A stretch of 38,254 bases of DNA from Pleurocapsa sp. MO_226.B13 (GCA_030064795.1 JASJEI010000054.1:1-38254), one strand, 5' to 3'; positions 1-9,290 are shown, counted from the stretch's first letter. Program-made: numbers and translations. The notes: generated from the letters alone by a model not told the origin.

Positions 1-253
1 TCAACTCCTCGATAGCTTGGTGTATCTTGCTTTGGAGATTTCTGGGTATAGGGCGATCGCTTTGGACCCAAAGCGATCGCCGACTGAAATAGACCTAAAG
101 TTGAATATTTGCTGACTGATGTGGTTGAAGAGCGAAAGCGACAAACATCAATAACAGCAAGAGATTGAATGGTTTGCTAAAATTCATGAAAAATGCTTGA
201 CAAATAAAACTTATTCTTAACTTGTCACCAATGGATCGAGTGTTTTGGTTAGT
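1..253. other. non-coding edge region with HIP1 hairpin
   Basis: I see no convincing gene here. The main structure is a perfect inverted repeat at 52-81. Its 14-bp arms (GGCGATCGCTTTGG and its complement) are separated by only 2 nt, and each arm contains a HIP1 octamer. It lies beyond the 3' end of the minus-strand gene ending at 254 but has no T-run, so it is not a textbook intrinsic terminator. The minus strand is open across it for about 30 codons, which could be a remnant; I do not call a gene. Confidence 0.5.
52..81. repeat. perfect 30-bp dyad made of two HIP1 octamers
   Basis: Arms at 52-65 and 68-81 are exact reverse complements around a 2-nt centre. Each arm carries GCGATCGC. In RNA it would form a very stable hairpin downstream of the gene ending at 254. 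Confidence 0.8.
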
Positions 254-538
254 TCAAGAAACAAATTGAATTTCTGGAACTAGAGGGTCTTTAACAATAC
301 CAAAACCCGAATAATTCCAACGCTGCATCAAACTTTTTAGTTGCATTGGGGAGGCAGTTTCTATAGTTAGGCGATCGCTGTAGGCTTTGCCATGAGTGTT
401 AATATAGCTCAGGGCATCATAATCATGCTCAAATACCAACAGATAGCTGGCTTCCATCCCACTCTGTTCTGGTAGACGAGCCACTAGATACTTGCCATCT
501 TTTCTCGAACGAATTAAATAATTAGTTTGTAATAACAT
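254..538 (-). CDS. small conserved-type hypothetical protein (94 aa)
   Basis: This is a soluble protein of 94 residues with no signal peptide or membrane segment. The sequence is well balanced in composition, rich in aromatic residues (YLIRSRKDGKYLVARL, YLLVFEHDYDALSYINTHG), and looks like a compact alpha/beta domain. I do not recognise a named family. Its style resembles small cyanobacterial proteins of unknown function. It lies on the same strand as the ABC permease gene but is separated from it by about 190 bp of repeat-like spacer, so co-transcription is doubtful. No function is proposed. Confidence 0.7.
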   Translation of the reverse strand: MLLQTNYLIRSRKDGKYLVARLPEQSGMEASYLLVFEHDYDALSYINTHGKAYSDRLTIETASPMQLKSLMQRWNYSGFGIVKDPLVPEIQFVS

Positions 539-727
539 ACTTAGTCACAATACCGATCGTCGATTGTTAGTTGTTAGTCATTGGTTATTAGTTCGTAGTT
601 CGTAGGGGTAGTATTTCCTTCGGAAACGCTACGCGAACCGCCCGTACAGTAGCTATTTCCTAAGTCCCCAAGTCCCCATCTCCTCCATCTTCCTCGTTCC
701 TCATTCCTCATTCCTCGTTCCTTCTCC
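539..727. repeat. cyanobacterial spacer repeats
   Basis: The spacer is built of low-complexity pieces common between cyanobacterial genes: TTAGT/GTTAG runs (about 563-600), the dyad-like TTCCTTCGGAAACGCTACGCG unit at about 615-640, and TTCCTCATTCCTC repeats (about 695-725). It encodes nothing that I can support. Confidence 0.5.
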
Positions 728-1777
728 TCACTTCAAGTCTTCCAACTTAATCCGTGGATCGACAGTCTTGAGCAGTAAATCCGCCAGGAGATTACCAACA
801 ATTAGCATAGTTGCCCCCATCATTAAACTAGCCATAACTAAATATTTATCCTGAGCTTGGACGGCTTGTAAAGTCAAACGACCTAATCCTGGCCAGTTAA
901 AAAAGAATTCGGCAATAAATGAGCCATTGAGTAAACTAGCAAATTCAAAGCCAAGCAGCGTAATCAAAGGATTGATGGCATTGCGTAGAGCATGAACATA
1001 GATGACCTTATTCTCTGGCAAACCTTTGGCTCTAGCAGTTTGAATATAATCTTGGCGCAGCACGTCTAGTAATTGTCCTCTGGTGAGACGTTGTAACCCA
1101 GCAAAGCTAGTGATACTTAAAGCGAGCGTCGGTAAAATCAGATGCCAGCCAATATCGAGAATTTTGCCTAGTAAAGAAAGATCGTTGTGATTGATGCTAG
1201 TCATTCCGCCAACAGGAAACAGAGGAGACAAAAACTGAGCAATAATGAGAAAGATTAGAGCGGTAATAAAGCTAGGGAAACCTTGTCCGAAGTAGCTCAA
1301 TACCCGCAAGATCTTATCTAAACGGCTGTTTTGTTTGACTGCACTCAGAATACCCAGAGGAATGGCGATCGCCCAAGTGATGATAATCGAAGACAATGCT
1401 AGTAGCAAAGTAGCGGGGATGCGTTCTAGAAGTAGAGAAGAAACCGAGCGAAAATAAACAAAGCTTTGACCAAAATCAAATCGAGTTACTACTCGCCACA
1501 ACCAACGGAAATATTGAACGCTCGCTGGTTGGTCTAAGCCAAATTGTTCGGTCAGTTCGGCAATACGTTCGGGAGTAATTTGCGGATTTTGCTTGAGGGT
1601 GTCGAGATAATTTCCTGGTGCTAGCTCGACGATAAAAAAACATAATGCCGATGCTAACAATAAAGTCAAAGCTCCTTGGGATACTCTTTTGAGTACATAG
1701 AGACTGGTTTCGCTACTCAAGATATCTTGCAGAGTAGATAAGGGAGATTTAGCGACAATATCGTTACTTTGAGCCAT
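728..1777 (-). CDS. ABC transporter permease, DppB/OppB family
   Basis: This is the inner-membrane permease subunit of a peptide/nickel-type ABC importer (BPD_transp_1 fold). About six hydrophobic segments are visible, the first at residues 34-55. The EAA loop that docks the ATPase is clear near residues 235-265 (ARAKGLPENKVIYVHALRN, followed by INPLITLLG). The length of 349 residues is near the usual 310-350. The N-terminus has about 30 extra polar residues. The partner permease, ATPase and binding protein are not in this window, so the substrate cannot be inferred. The gene lies 108 bp downstream of the DUF3120 gene on the same strand. Confidence 0.9.
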   Translation of the reverse strand: MAQSNDIVAKSPLSTLQDILSSETSLYVLKRVSQGALTLLLASALCFFIVELAPGNYLDTLKQNPQITPERIAELTEQFGLDQPASVQYFRWLWRVVTRFDFGQSFVYFRSVSSLLLERIPATLLLALSSIIITWAIAIPLGILSAVKQNSRLDKILRVLSYFGQGFPSFITALIFLIIAQFLSPLFPVGGMTSINHNDLSLLGKILDIGWHLILPTLALSITSFAGLQRLTRGQLLDVLRQDYIQTARAKGLPENKVIYVHALRNAINPLITLLGFEFASLLNGSFIAEFFFNWPGLGRLTLQAVQAQDKYLVMASLMMGATMLIVGNLLADLLLKTVDPRIKLEDLK

Positions 1778-1885
1778 AGATCTTTTTTTAAGGAAACAGG
1801 AGCGAGGATTAGTGAGTAGCTCAACTTCAAACTGCGATAAAAATAATCAGCTAGAAGAAATTCTTTTTCTTTGTCTAAGCACCAG

Positions 1886-2614
1886 TTAAGCAAAATAGGC
1901 AGCAATTAAAAAGAGACTGTCTACCAAAATTGTACTCAAAACTGCTCCAGCAAATGCCCACCAGTGTAACTCGCTTTTTCTTAAAGACCACCAACTAACA
2001 GCTAATAAAATATTGACCAGAACAATTGCCCAACTAATACCCCAAGCGGTTTGCACCTGAGCTAAGGCAGATTTTAAAATTGGTGCGGCCAGATCGGGAT
2101 CGATATCCACTAGCATCAGCTTACGCCAGTAGGGAATTACATCAGTCAGATAAAAATATAAATCGGTGATTGACGTACCCAGAAGCGATCCCAGGTAGAA
2201 AAAATTTCCAATTTTGCCCCATCCTCGCCAAATACACCACAGGGCAAAAGGCAAACCAATCGACTCAATGGGAATATGAATCAAAGGCTCAGATCTAAGC
2301 CAACCCCAGTAAATCGAACCAGCTAACCAACTCCAGCTAAAGCCTATAGTGATGTCTCCCCACCAACGACTTTGAGGACGACAATAAAGCAACCAGCCTA
2401 AACCCACCCAAAATAGGGTCAAAATTAAACTTATCTTGGGGTACAAGCGCACTATGGGAGCTTGAAAAAACACGGGTACGGATACCAAAAATGAAGCGGT
2501 CAAAAATACCCGCCAGGCTTGACGCTCTTGGTTTTGCCCTAAAAGTAAGCCAAGAATAGTCGATGTCGATTGAGTTGTAGAAGGACAGTTAGAACTAGAT
2601 GAAGTCACAAGCAA
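1886..2614 (-). CDS. DUF3120 family membrane protein
   Basis: A 242-residue polytopic membrane protein with about six to seven hydrophobic helices and many tryptophans (for example WVGLGWLLYCRPQSRWWGD and IYWGWLRSEPLIHIPIES). I recognise the pattern of the DUF3120 family, which is conserved in cyanobacteria and of unknown function. The first ~30 residues are Ser/Thr-rich and poorly conserved-looking, so the true start may lie downstream. The gene is divergent from the RNA-binding protein gene at 2876 and may be co-transcribed with the downstream ABC permease. Some DUF3120 proteins occur near transporter genes, but no role can be read from the sequence. Confidence 0.85.
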   Translation of the reverse strand: MLVTSSSSNCPSTTQSTSTILGLLLGQNQERQAWRVFLTASFLVSVPVFFQAPIVRLYPKISLILTLFWVGLGWLLYCRPQSRWWGDITIGFSWSWLAGSIYWGWLRSEPLIHIPIESIGLPFALWCIWRGWGKIGNFFYLGSLLGTSITDLYFYLTDVIPYWRKLMLVDIDPDLAAPILKSALAQVQTAWGISWAIVLVNILLAVSWWSLRKSELHWWAFAGAVLSTILVDSLFLIAAYFA

Positions 2615-2875
2615 ATATGCGAATATGGTTGATTGGATGGGTAATTTCTAATTTTTGTTACTTATCTTTACCTTAAATAAAATACCATAGTTTTTTATTT
2701 GGGGTATTAGAAGACAAAATGTTATCCGTACTGATTTTATTATGGATAAAATGTTAGTATTAGGGGCGAAAATCGAGAACGGCAAGGCAATTGTGATGGG
2801 CATTGATGAGTTTATCTTTCGTTATCTTGGTTCTCGACGCTATACTTAGAATCATAAGAACAGGAAAAAAGAGTA
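2615..2875. promoter_or_regulatory. divergent promoter region and long 5' leader of the RRM gene
   Basis: This AT-rich spacer separates the divergent DUF3120 and RRM genes and must hold promoters for both. Cold-induced cyanobacterial rbp genes usually have long untranslated leaders, which fits the distance here. A small dyad, ATTTTAT(N5)ATAAAAT at 2734-2752, overlaps the start of a possible short leader ORF (2742-2849). No exact -10 or -35 boxes are claimed. Confidence 0.45.
2742..2849 (+). CDS. possible 35-codon leader ORF upstream of the RRM gene
   Basis: An ATG-started frame of 35 codons ends 26 nt before the RRM start codon. Its product begins MDKMLVLGAKIENG and ends in the basic tail LGSRRYT. 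It has a natural amino-acid composition and occupies most of the leader of a gene family regulated post-transcriptionally. No ribosome-binding site is obvious upstream. I do not recognise the peptide. It could be a regulatory upstream ORF or a chance frame in a structured leader. Confidence 0.3.
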   Translation: MDKMLVLGAKIENGKAIVMGIDEFIFRYLGSRRYT

Positions 2876-3160
2876 ATGTCGATTTATGTTGGTAATCTCA
2901 ACTATGAGGTTACACAGGAAGACTTAAACGAAGTCTTTGGAGAATACGGAACTGTGAAGCGTGTTTATCTCCCTACAGACCGCGAAACAGGTCGCAAACG
3001 TGGTTTTGGCTTTGTGGAAATGGAGACAGACGAACAAGAAACAGAAGCAATTAGCACCCTAGATGGGGCAGAATGGATGGGTCGCACGATCCGAGTTAAT
3101 AAGGCAAGACCGAGAGAATCTAGTAGCTCTGATGGAGGGACTCGCAGATTTTCTAATTAG
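2876..3160 (+). CDS. RRM-domain RNA-binding protein (cyanobacterial Rbp type)
   Basis: One RNA recognition motif spans almost the whole 94-residue protein. RNP2 is IYVGNL at residues 3-8 and RNP1 is RGFGFVEM at 42-49, with the aromatic residues that stack on RNA present. A short Ser/Gly/Arg tail (RESSSSDGGTRRFSN) follows, shorter than the Gly-rich tail of type I Rbp proteins. Family members are cold- or stress-induced RNA chaperones acting in the cytoplasm, and some localise mRNA to thylakoids. The start is preceded by AAAAAAGAG. The long leader suggests post-transcriptional control. Confidence 0.95.
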   Translation: MSIYVGNLNYEVTQEDLNEVFGEYGTVKRVYLPTDRETGRKRGFGFVEMETDEQETEAISTLDGAEWMGRTIRVNKARPRESSSSDGGTRRFSN

Positions 3161-3319
3161 CCAATTTTATGAAAATAGGAATAAACAATCTTATTTTTTG
3201 GTTCTTTTTAGCTTATAGAGGCAAAATAATACGGTTAGCCGTCTTAAGCATATTTTAAGGTTTGGTCTATCATAGTTTTGAAAGGATATAACCTAATTTA
3301 GACTCTAGCGATTAGCCGT

Positions 3320-6300
3320 ATGAAACCAAATACCAAGCAATTGATTAGCGCGATCGCCATTCGTCGTCATATTGGTACACTAATGCTTGCAGTCACGATG
3401 ATTGTGCTTGGTGTATTTTTTAGTTTTAGGCTCCCCGTAGATTTATTACCCCCAATTACCTATCCTCGTATTGGAGTGGCGGTAGAGATTCCTGGAGCTT
3501 CTCCAGAGGTAGCCCTAGAAGAAGTTACCAAACCTCTAGAACAAGCTCTCAACGCTACAGAAGGGCTAGAACAGCTCTTTTCCGAAACCAGAGAAAACCG
3601 AGTCCAAATTAATCTGTATTTTCGACCAGGAGACGATATTGAAAAGGCTTTAACTGATACTATAGCAATCTTTAATCGCAATCGCGATCGCCTGCCTGAG
3701 TTAGTCACCGAGACCACTATATTTAAATACGATCCCTCCCAACTACCAATTTATGAGTTTGCCGTTGAATCTCCTTCCCTTGACGATCTAGCCCTAAGAA
3801 CTTTTGCCGAGGAAGAACTAACTCGCGAGTTAAGTATCATCCCTGGGGTGGCATCGATAGACGTTTCGGGGGGAGTTACCGAAGAAATTGGGGTCAACGT
3901 AGATCTAAATCGTCTCCAGGCTGCGGGATTGGGTTTTGATGCGATTATCGATAAATTAGAAGAGGGCGATCGCGATTTGGCAGGTGGTAGACTGCGAGGA
4001 GAAGCAGGAGAGCCTGTAGTTAGAACCCTGGGACAGTGGCAAAATGTCGAACAGATTCGCAATCTCAGCCTCAATTTACCCAGTGAAGAACAACCAGGAG
4101 CGATCGCTCTAGAAGATGTCGCCGAGATTAGTGACGGTATTGCCGAACAGACTTTGTTTGTCTCTCTCAACGGTAACCCCGCAATCAAAGTCAGCGTCCA
4201 AAAACAGCCCGATGCCAACACTATTGGAGTTATAGATCGCTTAAAAGCTAAAGTTGCCGATCTTAGAAGTTCGGGACTCATTCCTAATGATTTGAAATTG
4301 GTCACTACTAGGGATGAATCTGATTTTATTCGTAATTCAATTACTAATGTAGTCAGTGCGGGGGCAATGGGTACGGTGCTAGCTGCTATGACCGTATTCT
4401 TATTTTTGGGTTCGCTACGTCAGACTTTTATTATCGTCATGGCGATCCCCCTGGCAACTTTGACGGCCATTTTGTTAATAAAATTGTTTTCCCTCTCGAT
4501 TAATATTTTTAGCTTGGGGGGTTTGGCATTAGGAGTGGGGATCGTAGTAGACAACTCCATTGTGATGCTAGAAAACATTGCTCTGAAGAATAAAATTTTA
4601 AGACAAAATAACGATCGAACTTCGGCAATTGAAAATGCGATCGTTGCCAGTGAGGAGGTAGAATCGGCTCTGATTGCTTCTACTGCCACCAATTTAGTCT
4701 CGGTGCTACCTTTTTTGCTTATCGGTGGTGTGTTTTCTCTGTTGTTTCGAGAATTAATTCTCACCATCTCTTTTGCGATCGCAGCTTCCTTAATTATTGC
4801 TCTAACTGTAGTGCCGATGTTAGCATCTCGCCTACTAAATATTCCCCAAAGCAGTAAAATCGAAAAATGGCATTTTCTCGTCTGGTTTAATCGTCAGTTT
4901 GAGAAAACCGTCAATCAATACGGACGGATACTAAGTCGAGTTATTCGCTATCGCTTCAGCGTTATTCTGGTGGCTTTTATAATTCTAGGCACTAGTAGCT
5001 ATCAAATTTGGCAAGATCTGCCCCAAACAACCTTACCCTCTCTCAACACGGGACAAGCACAGCTTTTTGCTCGTTTTCCTTCGGGGACTAACTTAGCTGA
5101 CAATCGCCGTGTCATGCAAGCGGTAGATGAAGTCCTGTTGCGCCAGCCAGAAACAGAATACGTTTTTACCTCGGCGGGAGGGATTTTATTTGGTAGTAGT
5201 ACCTTTAATAATCTGCTGCGTAGCTCTAGTACTGTCACTTTGGATGCCAATAGCGATATTGATGCCTATATCGAGCGAGTCAATCAAGAATTCGATCGCT
5301 TTAATCTAGTAGATACTCGTTTGCGCCTTTTTCCCAGTCAGGTGAGAGGAATAAACCTCAATAATGCTCCTGTAGGGGGCGATTTGGATCTGATTTTACA
5401 AAGCCAAGACTATCGACTACTAGAACAAACGGGAGAACAACTCTTAAAAATTCTCGACGAACGAGCTACTCTGGCTCGTTATCGGGGAGATGCAGACAGC
5501 AAACAACCAGAAATACAGATTCAACCCGACTACCTACGGTTGACAGACTTGGGTTATAGCGTAACTGACTTGGGAACAACGGTACAAACGGCAATTAACG
5601 GTACTGTAGCTTCTCAAATTCAAAGGGAAGAACGTTTAGTAGATGTGCGCGTACAGCTAGACAAAAGTTATCGCAATTCTCTCGAACAATTAGAACAACT
5701 CCCTTTGTCAAGCGGTAATAATAATTCAGTTCGCTTAAGCGATGTGGCTAACATAGAACTGGGAGAAGCACCGGGAGAAATCCAGCGGATTAATCAGCGT
5801 AATGTTTATATTATTGTCGGTAACATCAATCAAGGAGGAAACTTTAATGATGCCATGGCAGAATTAAAGTCGATTCTGGCCGAGACAAAACTGCCATCGG
5901 GAGTAGCGATTTTACCCAGTTATGCCGAAGCGTCTAATCAAGAAATCCAAAACTCTTTGCAGCTGATGGGTGGTTTAGCTGTATTTCTTGTCTTTGTGGT
6001 TATGGCAGTACAGTACAACTCTTTGGTCGATCCGCTGATTATTCTTTTTACCGTACCCCTGGCGTTGGCTGGTGGAGTATATGGTCTTTACTGGACGGAA
6101 ACTCCTGTTAGTTCAATTGTATTAGTAGGGGCGGTATTATTAGTAGGGATAGTAGTCAATAATGCGATCGTCATGGTGGAATTAGCCAATCAAATTAAAG
6201 CTCAATCTGGCTATACTTCAGCAATTATTCGGGCTGCCACTGCGAGGCTACGTCCGATCTTGATGACTACCATTACTACAGTCTTGGGGATGCTGCCTTT

Positions 6301-6433
6301 GGCTTTAGGGATTGGTGTGGGTTCGGAATTATTACAGCCTTTGGGTATAGTTGTTTTCTTTGGTTTAGCCCTGGCTACTTTGTTGACTCTATTTATTATT
6401 CCCTGCTTTTACGTTCTACTACACGGAAAGTAA
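3320..6433 (+). CDS. RND efflux transporter permease (AcrB/HAE1-like)
   Basis: A 1037-residue inner-membrane proton-driven efflux pump of the ACR_tran family, with the usual tandem architecture of one helix, a large periplasmic loop and five to six helices, twice. TM4 carries GIVVDNSIVMLEN with Asp411, the proton-relay acid. The second Asp of the classic DD pair is Asn412, as in many uncharacterised HAE-type pumps. TM10 carries GIVVNNAIVMVE at about 943-954. The length matches the family (1000-1060). No membrane-fusion partner or outer-membrane channel lies next to it, so it either pairs with components elsewhere or its adaptor lies outside the window. It could export drugs, lipids or metals; the VDN motif argues against the heavy-metal (CusA) class. 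Confidence 0.93.
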   Translation: MKPNTKQLISAIAIRRHIGTLMLAVTMIVLGVFFSFRLPVDLLPPITYPRIGVAVEIPGASPEVALEEVTKPLEQALNATEGLEQLFSETRENRVQINLYFRPGDDIEKALTDTIAIFNRNRDRLPELVTETTIFKYDPSQLPIYEFAVESPSLDDLALRTFAEEELTRELSIIPGVASIDVSGGVTEEIGVNVDLNRLQAAGLGFDAIIDKLEEGDRDLAGGRLRGEAGEPVVRTLGQWQNVEQIRNLSLNLPSEEQPGAIALEDVAEISDGIAEQTLFVSLNGNPAIKVSVQKQPDANTIGVIDRLKAKVADLRSSGLIPNDLKLVTTRDESDFIRNSITNVVSAGAMGTVLAAMTVFLFLGSLRQTFIIVMAIPLATLTAILLIKLFSLSINIFSLGGLALGVGIVVDNSIVMLENIALKNKILRQNNDRTSAIENAIVASEEVESALIASTATNLVSVLPFLLIGGVFSLLFRELILTISFAIAASLIIALTVVPMLASRLLNIPQSSKIEKWHFLVWFNRQFEKTVNQYGRILSRVIRYRFSVILVAFIILGTSSYQIWQDLPQTTLPSLNTGQAQLFARFPSGTNLADNRRVMQAVDEVLLRQPETEYVFTSAGGILFGSSTFNNLLRSSSTVTLDANSDIDAYIERVNQEFDRFNLVDTRLRLFPSQVRGINLNNAPVGGDLDLILQSQDYRLLEQTGEQLLKILDERATLARYRGDADSKQPEIQIQPDYLRLTDLGYSVTDLGTTVQTAINGTVASQIQREERLVDVRVQLDKSYRNSLEQLEQLPLSSGNNNSVRLSDVANIELGEAPGEIQRINQRNVYIIVGNINQGGNFNDAMAELKSILAETKLPSGVAILPSYAEASNQEIQNSLQLMGGLAVFLVFVVMAVQYNSLVDPLIILFTVPLALAGGVYGLYWTETPVSSIVLVGAVLLVGIVVNNAIVMVELANQIKAQSGYTSAIIRAATARLRPILMTTITTVLGMLPLALGIGVGSELLQPLGIVVFFGLALATLLTLFIIPCFYVLLHGK

Positions 6434-6585
6434 TGTGCTTGATGCTATCAGAATTAAATAGCTTTGATAGTTCGTAATCAGAAATTAGTAGTTGTATCCC
6501 AACAATCTAGAGGAATGCGCGCAGCGCGATCGCAATAATCTTGAGTTTTCGACATCCTTTTATTACGCGAGCGCTGAATTATTAT

Positions 6586-7992
6586 TCAAAATTGAAAGTA
6601 AATAAACGGAGATGTATCCATCGGTGCAAATAAAACTATCATTAATACGGCAAAGCCTAATACAAAAGCATTATCTGGTCTCTGAATTTTGGGGTTAGGA
6701 AAACGCGATAAATAATCGCTACGGATAATGTAAAAAATATGCCAACTAGCCATAATCATTATGATTATGACAATGTAGGGATTAATCCAATCAATTCCTG
6801 TGGAGGTAGGGAGTAAATTAGAAAAAAATATTCTAGTCTTTTGAAAATTATCACACCGAAAAGGTATCCATGATAAAGTCACGAATAGAAAGGTTAAAGT
6901 CCAAGACAAAACTTTGTAACTCCATACATTTTTTAATGAATCCCACCTCTGTGTTGCACTCATCCAAAGTTTGTGAACTGCCAGTGCGATACCATGCAAT
7001 CCCCCCCACAATACAAAGTTCCATCCCGCTCCGTGCCACAATCCACCTAAAAGCATTGTAATGATTAAATTAAGATATGTTCTAATAGCTCCTTTTCGAT
7101 TACCCCCAAGAGATATATAAAGATAATCCCGTAACCAAAATGAAAGCGTAATATGCCAACGACGCCAGAACTCTGTAATAGATGAAGAAATGTAAGGCAT
7201 ACGAAAGTTTTCAGGTAGTTCAAATCCTAATGTTTTTGCTATACCTATAGCCATCAGAGAATAGCCAGAGAAATCACAAAATATTTGCAGAGAATAAGCT
7301 GTTACAGCAAGCCAAAGAGTTTTGCCAGAAAATAGCTCTGGTTGACTGAAAACTGGATTTACAAACAAACTTAGATTGTCTGCAAACAAAACTTTTTGGA
7401 TCGCACCACCAAGAAAAATTTGCAGCCCAATAATTATGTTAAATCGAGTTATTTTTATCTGGTGACTTAATTGAGGTAAAAATTCAGAAGCACGTACAAT
7501 TGGTCCAGCTACTAACTGTGGAAAAAAAGCCACGTACAACATAAACTTAGCTAGATTTTTACAGACAGTAATCTTTCTACGCTTAAGATCGATTACATAG
7601 CTCATCGTTTGGAAAGTAAAAAATGAAATGCCCACGGGAAGCGTAATTCCTAAATGGTAATCCCATTTTAAACCTAACAACATGATAATATTGTCTACTA
7701 AAAATGTGGCATATTTATAATAAGCTAATACCCCTAAACTTAATGTAATACTAATGGCAAGATAAAGGTTTTTCTTTTTCTCTTTTTCTGTCCCGTCTAT
7801 TAATAAACCCAAATACCAAGCAATAATACTCAATGCTATTATTAAAATAACAAAGGTAGGATTCCACCAACCATAAAATAAATAGCTAGCAATAAGTAAG
7901 ATAAATTGCCTAATGGAGTTCTGTTTGAAAAAACATAATAATCCCATCAAAGCTATATAAAAAAGGAGAAAATCTAACGAAGTGAAAATCAT
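6586..7992 (-). CDS. MBOAT family O-acyltransferase (AlgI-like)
   Basis: A 468-residue polytopic membrane protein with the hallmarks of AlgI/DltB-type MBOAT enzymes: SSITEFWRRWHITLSFWLRD at 269-288 and GGLWHGAGWNFVLWGG at 316-331, including the invariant membrane-embedded His320. AlgI moves acetyl groups across the inner membrane for O-acetylation of exopolysaccharide. The gene starts 25 bp after the end of the SGNH gene at 8018 on the same strand, matching the usual AlgI plus SGNH partner arrangement. The base composition is AT-richer than the flanking RND gene, which is common for surface-polysaccharide loci. Confidence 0.93.
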   Translation of the reverse strand: MIFTSLDFLLFYIALMGLLCFFKQNSIRQFILLIASYLFYGWWNPTFVILIIALSIIAWYLGLLIDGTEKEKKKNLYLAISITLSLGVLAYYKYATFLVDNIIMLLGLKWDYHLGITLPVGISFFTFQTMSYVIDLKRRKITVCKNLAKFMLYVAFFPQLVAGPIVRASEFLPQLSHQIKITRFNIIIGLQIFLGGAIQKVLFADNLSLFVNPVFSQPELFSGKTLWLAVTAYSLQIFCDFSGYSLMAIGIAKTLGFELPENFRMPYISSSITEFWRRWHITLSFWLRDYLYISLGGNRKGAIRTYLNLIITMLLGGLWHGAGWNFVLWGGLHGIALAVHKLWMSATQRWDSLKNVWSYKVLSWTLTFLFVTLSWIPFRCDNFQKTRIFFSNLLPTSTGIDWINPYIVIIIMIMASWHIFYIIRSDYLSRFPNPKIQRPDNAFVLGFAVLMIVLFAPMDTSPFIYFQF

Positions 7993-8017
7993 ACTATTCT
8001 GGCTTCATTCAATTTTT

Positions 8018-9088
8018 CTAGACTCGATCGATACATTTAATATCTAATAATTCAAGTAATGCAGATGCAACAGTTTGATGACCTATTTCATTTAAATGAC
8101 CTGTTAGTATATTATTATTTGAAAATCCAACAGGAGGTTTTTTAGTCTTTTGATAAATTTCTTGCATATGTTTTTTTACAGACAAAAAAGGAATTTTCTT
8201 TTTGCTAGTAGTTTCTGCAATCATTAGCTCAAATTCTTCAGATTTTATCGTAGAAAAAGATTTTCCGTTAGGTTGATATTCTAAAGCTGGAATGTATAAA
8301 ACATATAGAGGTGCTATGGATTCAATAACATCTAATTCATACTCTAAAATATCTTGAATTTTATAATAATTCTCTCTTTCTTTTCCCTCGCTAATAATAG
8401 CAGTTGTATCTAAGCTGTCTGTTCGATCTAAATTAAGGTCAATAGCTTTTAATCTTCTGCCAAGAAATGTTATTAATGCTGATTTACTAGATATGTAATC
8501 AACTTTTATTCGTAACCAATGTAGTTTTTTTTCTTGAAGAATAATACTTTGAATATTTCCATTATTGGGATCTCTTACAATTTCTGCATCATTGCTATTA
8601 ATATCATCTATATCTCCATAATTGATAGTCAAAATAATCGCATTCGGAGATAGTACTTTGCTTAATCTATTGGCAACTACATGATATTGAATTGGTGATA
8701 AATCTGCTCTACCACCATTGAAAACATCAACACAATTTGCTTTATTTTCTACTATAGAAGTAAAGTTTTTTGATTTTGGAACTTGCAAGGCTTCGGTAAA
8801 AGAATCACCAAGAACTAATAAAATACTGTTCTTAGATTGGACTGCGGACAATTCATCATCATTAAATCCCATCGAATTAAAAGTATTTATTGCTCTACCT
8901 TCTTTGGTATAAAAAAATACAGAATTTGGTTTTCGCAACCAGCCAAGTTCTCGATCTGGAACACTAGATACTGGGAATGTAATAAATGCACGTACGATGA
9001 TTTCTCCTAAAATAAAAAGTAAAAATCCTATGCAGGTAAAAGAAATAATATTATGTATATTGCCTCGGCTCTGATTATTTTTAGTCAT
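8018..9088 (-). CDS. membrane-anchored SGNH-family protein, likely partner of MBOAT
   Basis: A 356-residue protein with an N-terminal signal anchor (hydrophobic 13-35) and an extracytoplasmic SGNH domain. The block I motif LVLGDSFTEA (Ser96) and a C-terminal TGHLNEIGH block with the candidate catalytic His are visible. The Asp usually three residues before this His is not obvious. In AlgJ/AlgX/PatB-like systems such proteins take acetyl groups delivered by the MBOAT protein and esterify polysaccharides. The gene directly precedes the MBOAT gene in a probable two-gene operon. The carbohydrate substrate is unknown, and no glycosyltransferases are present in the window. Confidence 0.8.
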   Translation of the reverse strand: MTKNNQSRGNIHNIISFTCIGFLLFILGEIIVRAFITFPVSSVPDRELGWLRKPNSVFFYTKEGRAINTFNSMGFNDDELSAVQSKNSILLVLGDSFTEALQVPKSKNFTSIVENKANCVDVFNGGRADLSPIQYHVVANRLSKVLSPNAIILTINYGDIDDINSNDAEIVRDPNNGNIQSIILQEKKLHWLRIKVDYISSKSALITFLGRRLKAIDLNLDRTDSLDTTAIISEGKERENYYKIQDILEYELDVIESIAPLYVLYIPALEYQPNGKSFSTIKSEEFELMIAETTSKKKIPFLSVKKHMQEIYQKTKKPPVGFSNNNILTGHLNEIGHQTVASALLELLDIKCIDRV

Positions 9089-9224
9089 TTTTTGATGGTC
9101 TGCACAAATAATATAGATATGAAATCAAGAGAAATACCATATCTATATCGATCTAAATATTGTTCTGAAAGCTTGCCAAGTAGTAAATATTATTACATTA
9201 CCACTCAAAGGTTGAATTTTGTTA

Positions 9225-9290
9225 GTGTATAACTTAGTTTTTCTGGATGAAGCGGGAGTCAACCTATCTCCAGTAGCACGTAAGGGCTAA
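9225..9290 (+). pseudogene. possible fragment of an IS630-type DDE transposase
   Basis: A 21-residue stretch, VYNLVFLDEAGVNLSPVARK, resembles the second catalytic Asp-Glu region of IS630-family transposases (FLDEAG/FLDESG followed by a hydrophobic strand). It ends at a stop codon with no further similarity in any frame that I can see. It may be a remnant of an insertion or a chance match. Confidence 0.3.

Noticed and set aside
563..725. CRISPR-like repetition of TTCCTCATTCCTC and GTTAGT units
   Set aside because: Units are short, directly adjacent and degenerate, without unique spacers; this is ordinary low-complexity spacer sequence.
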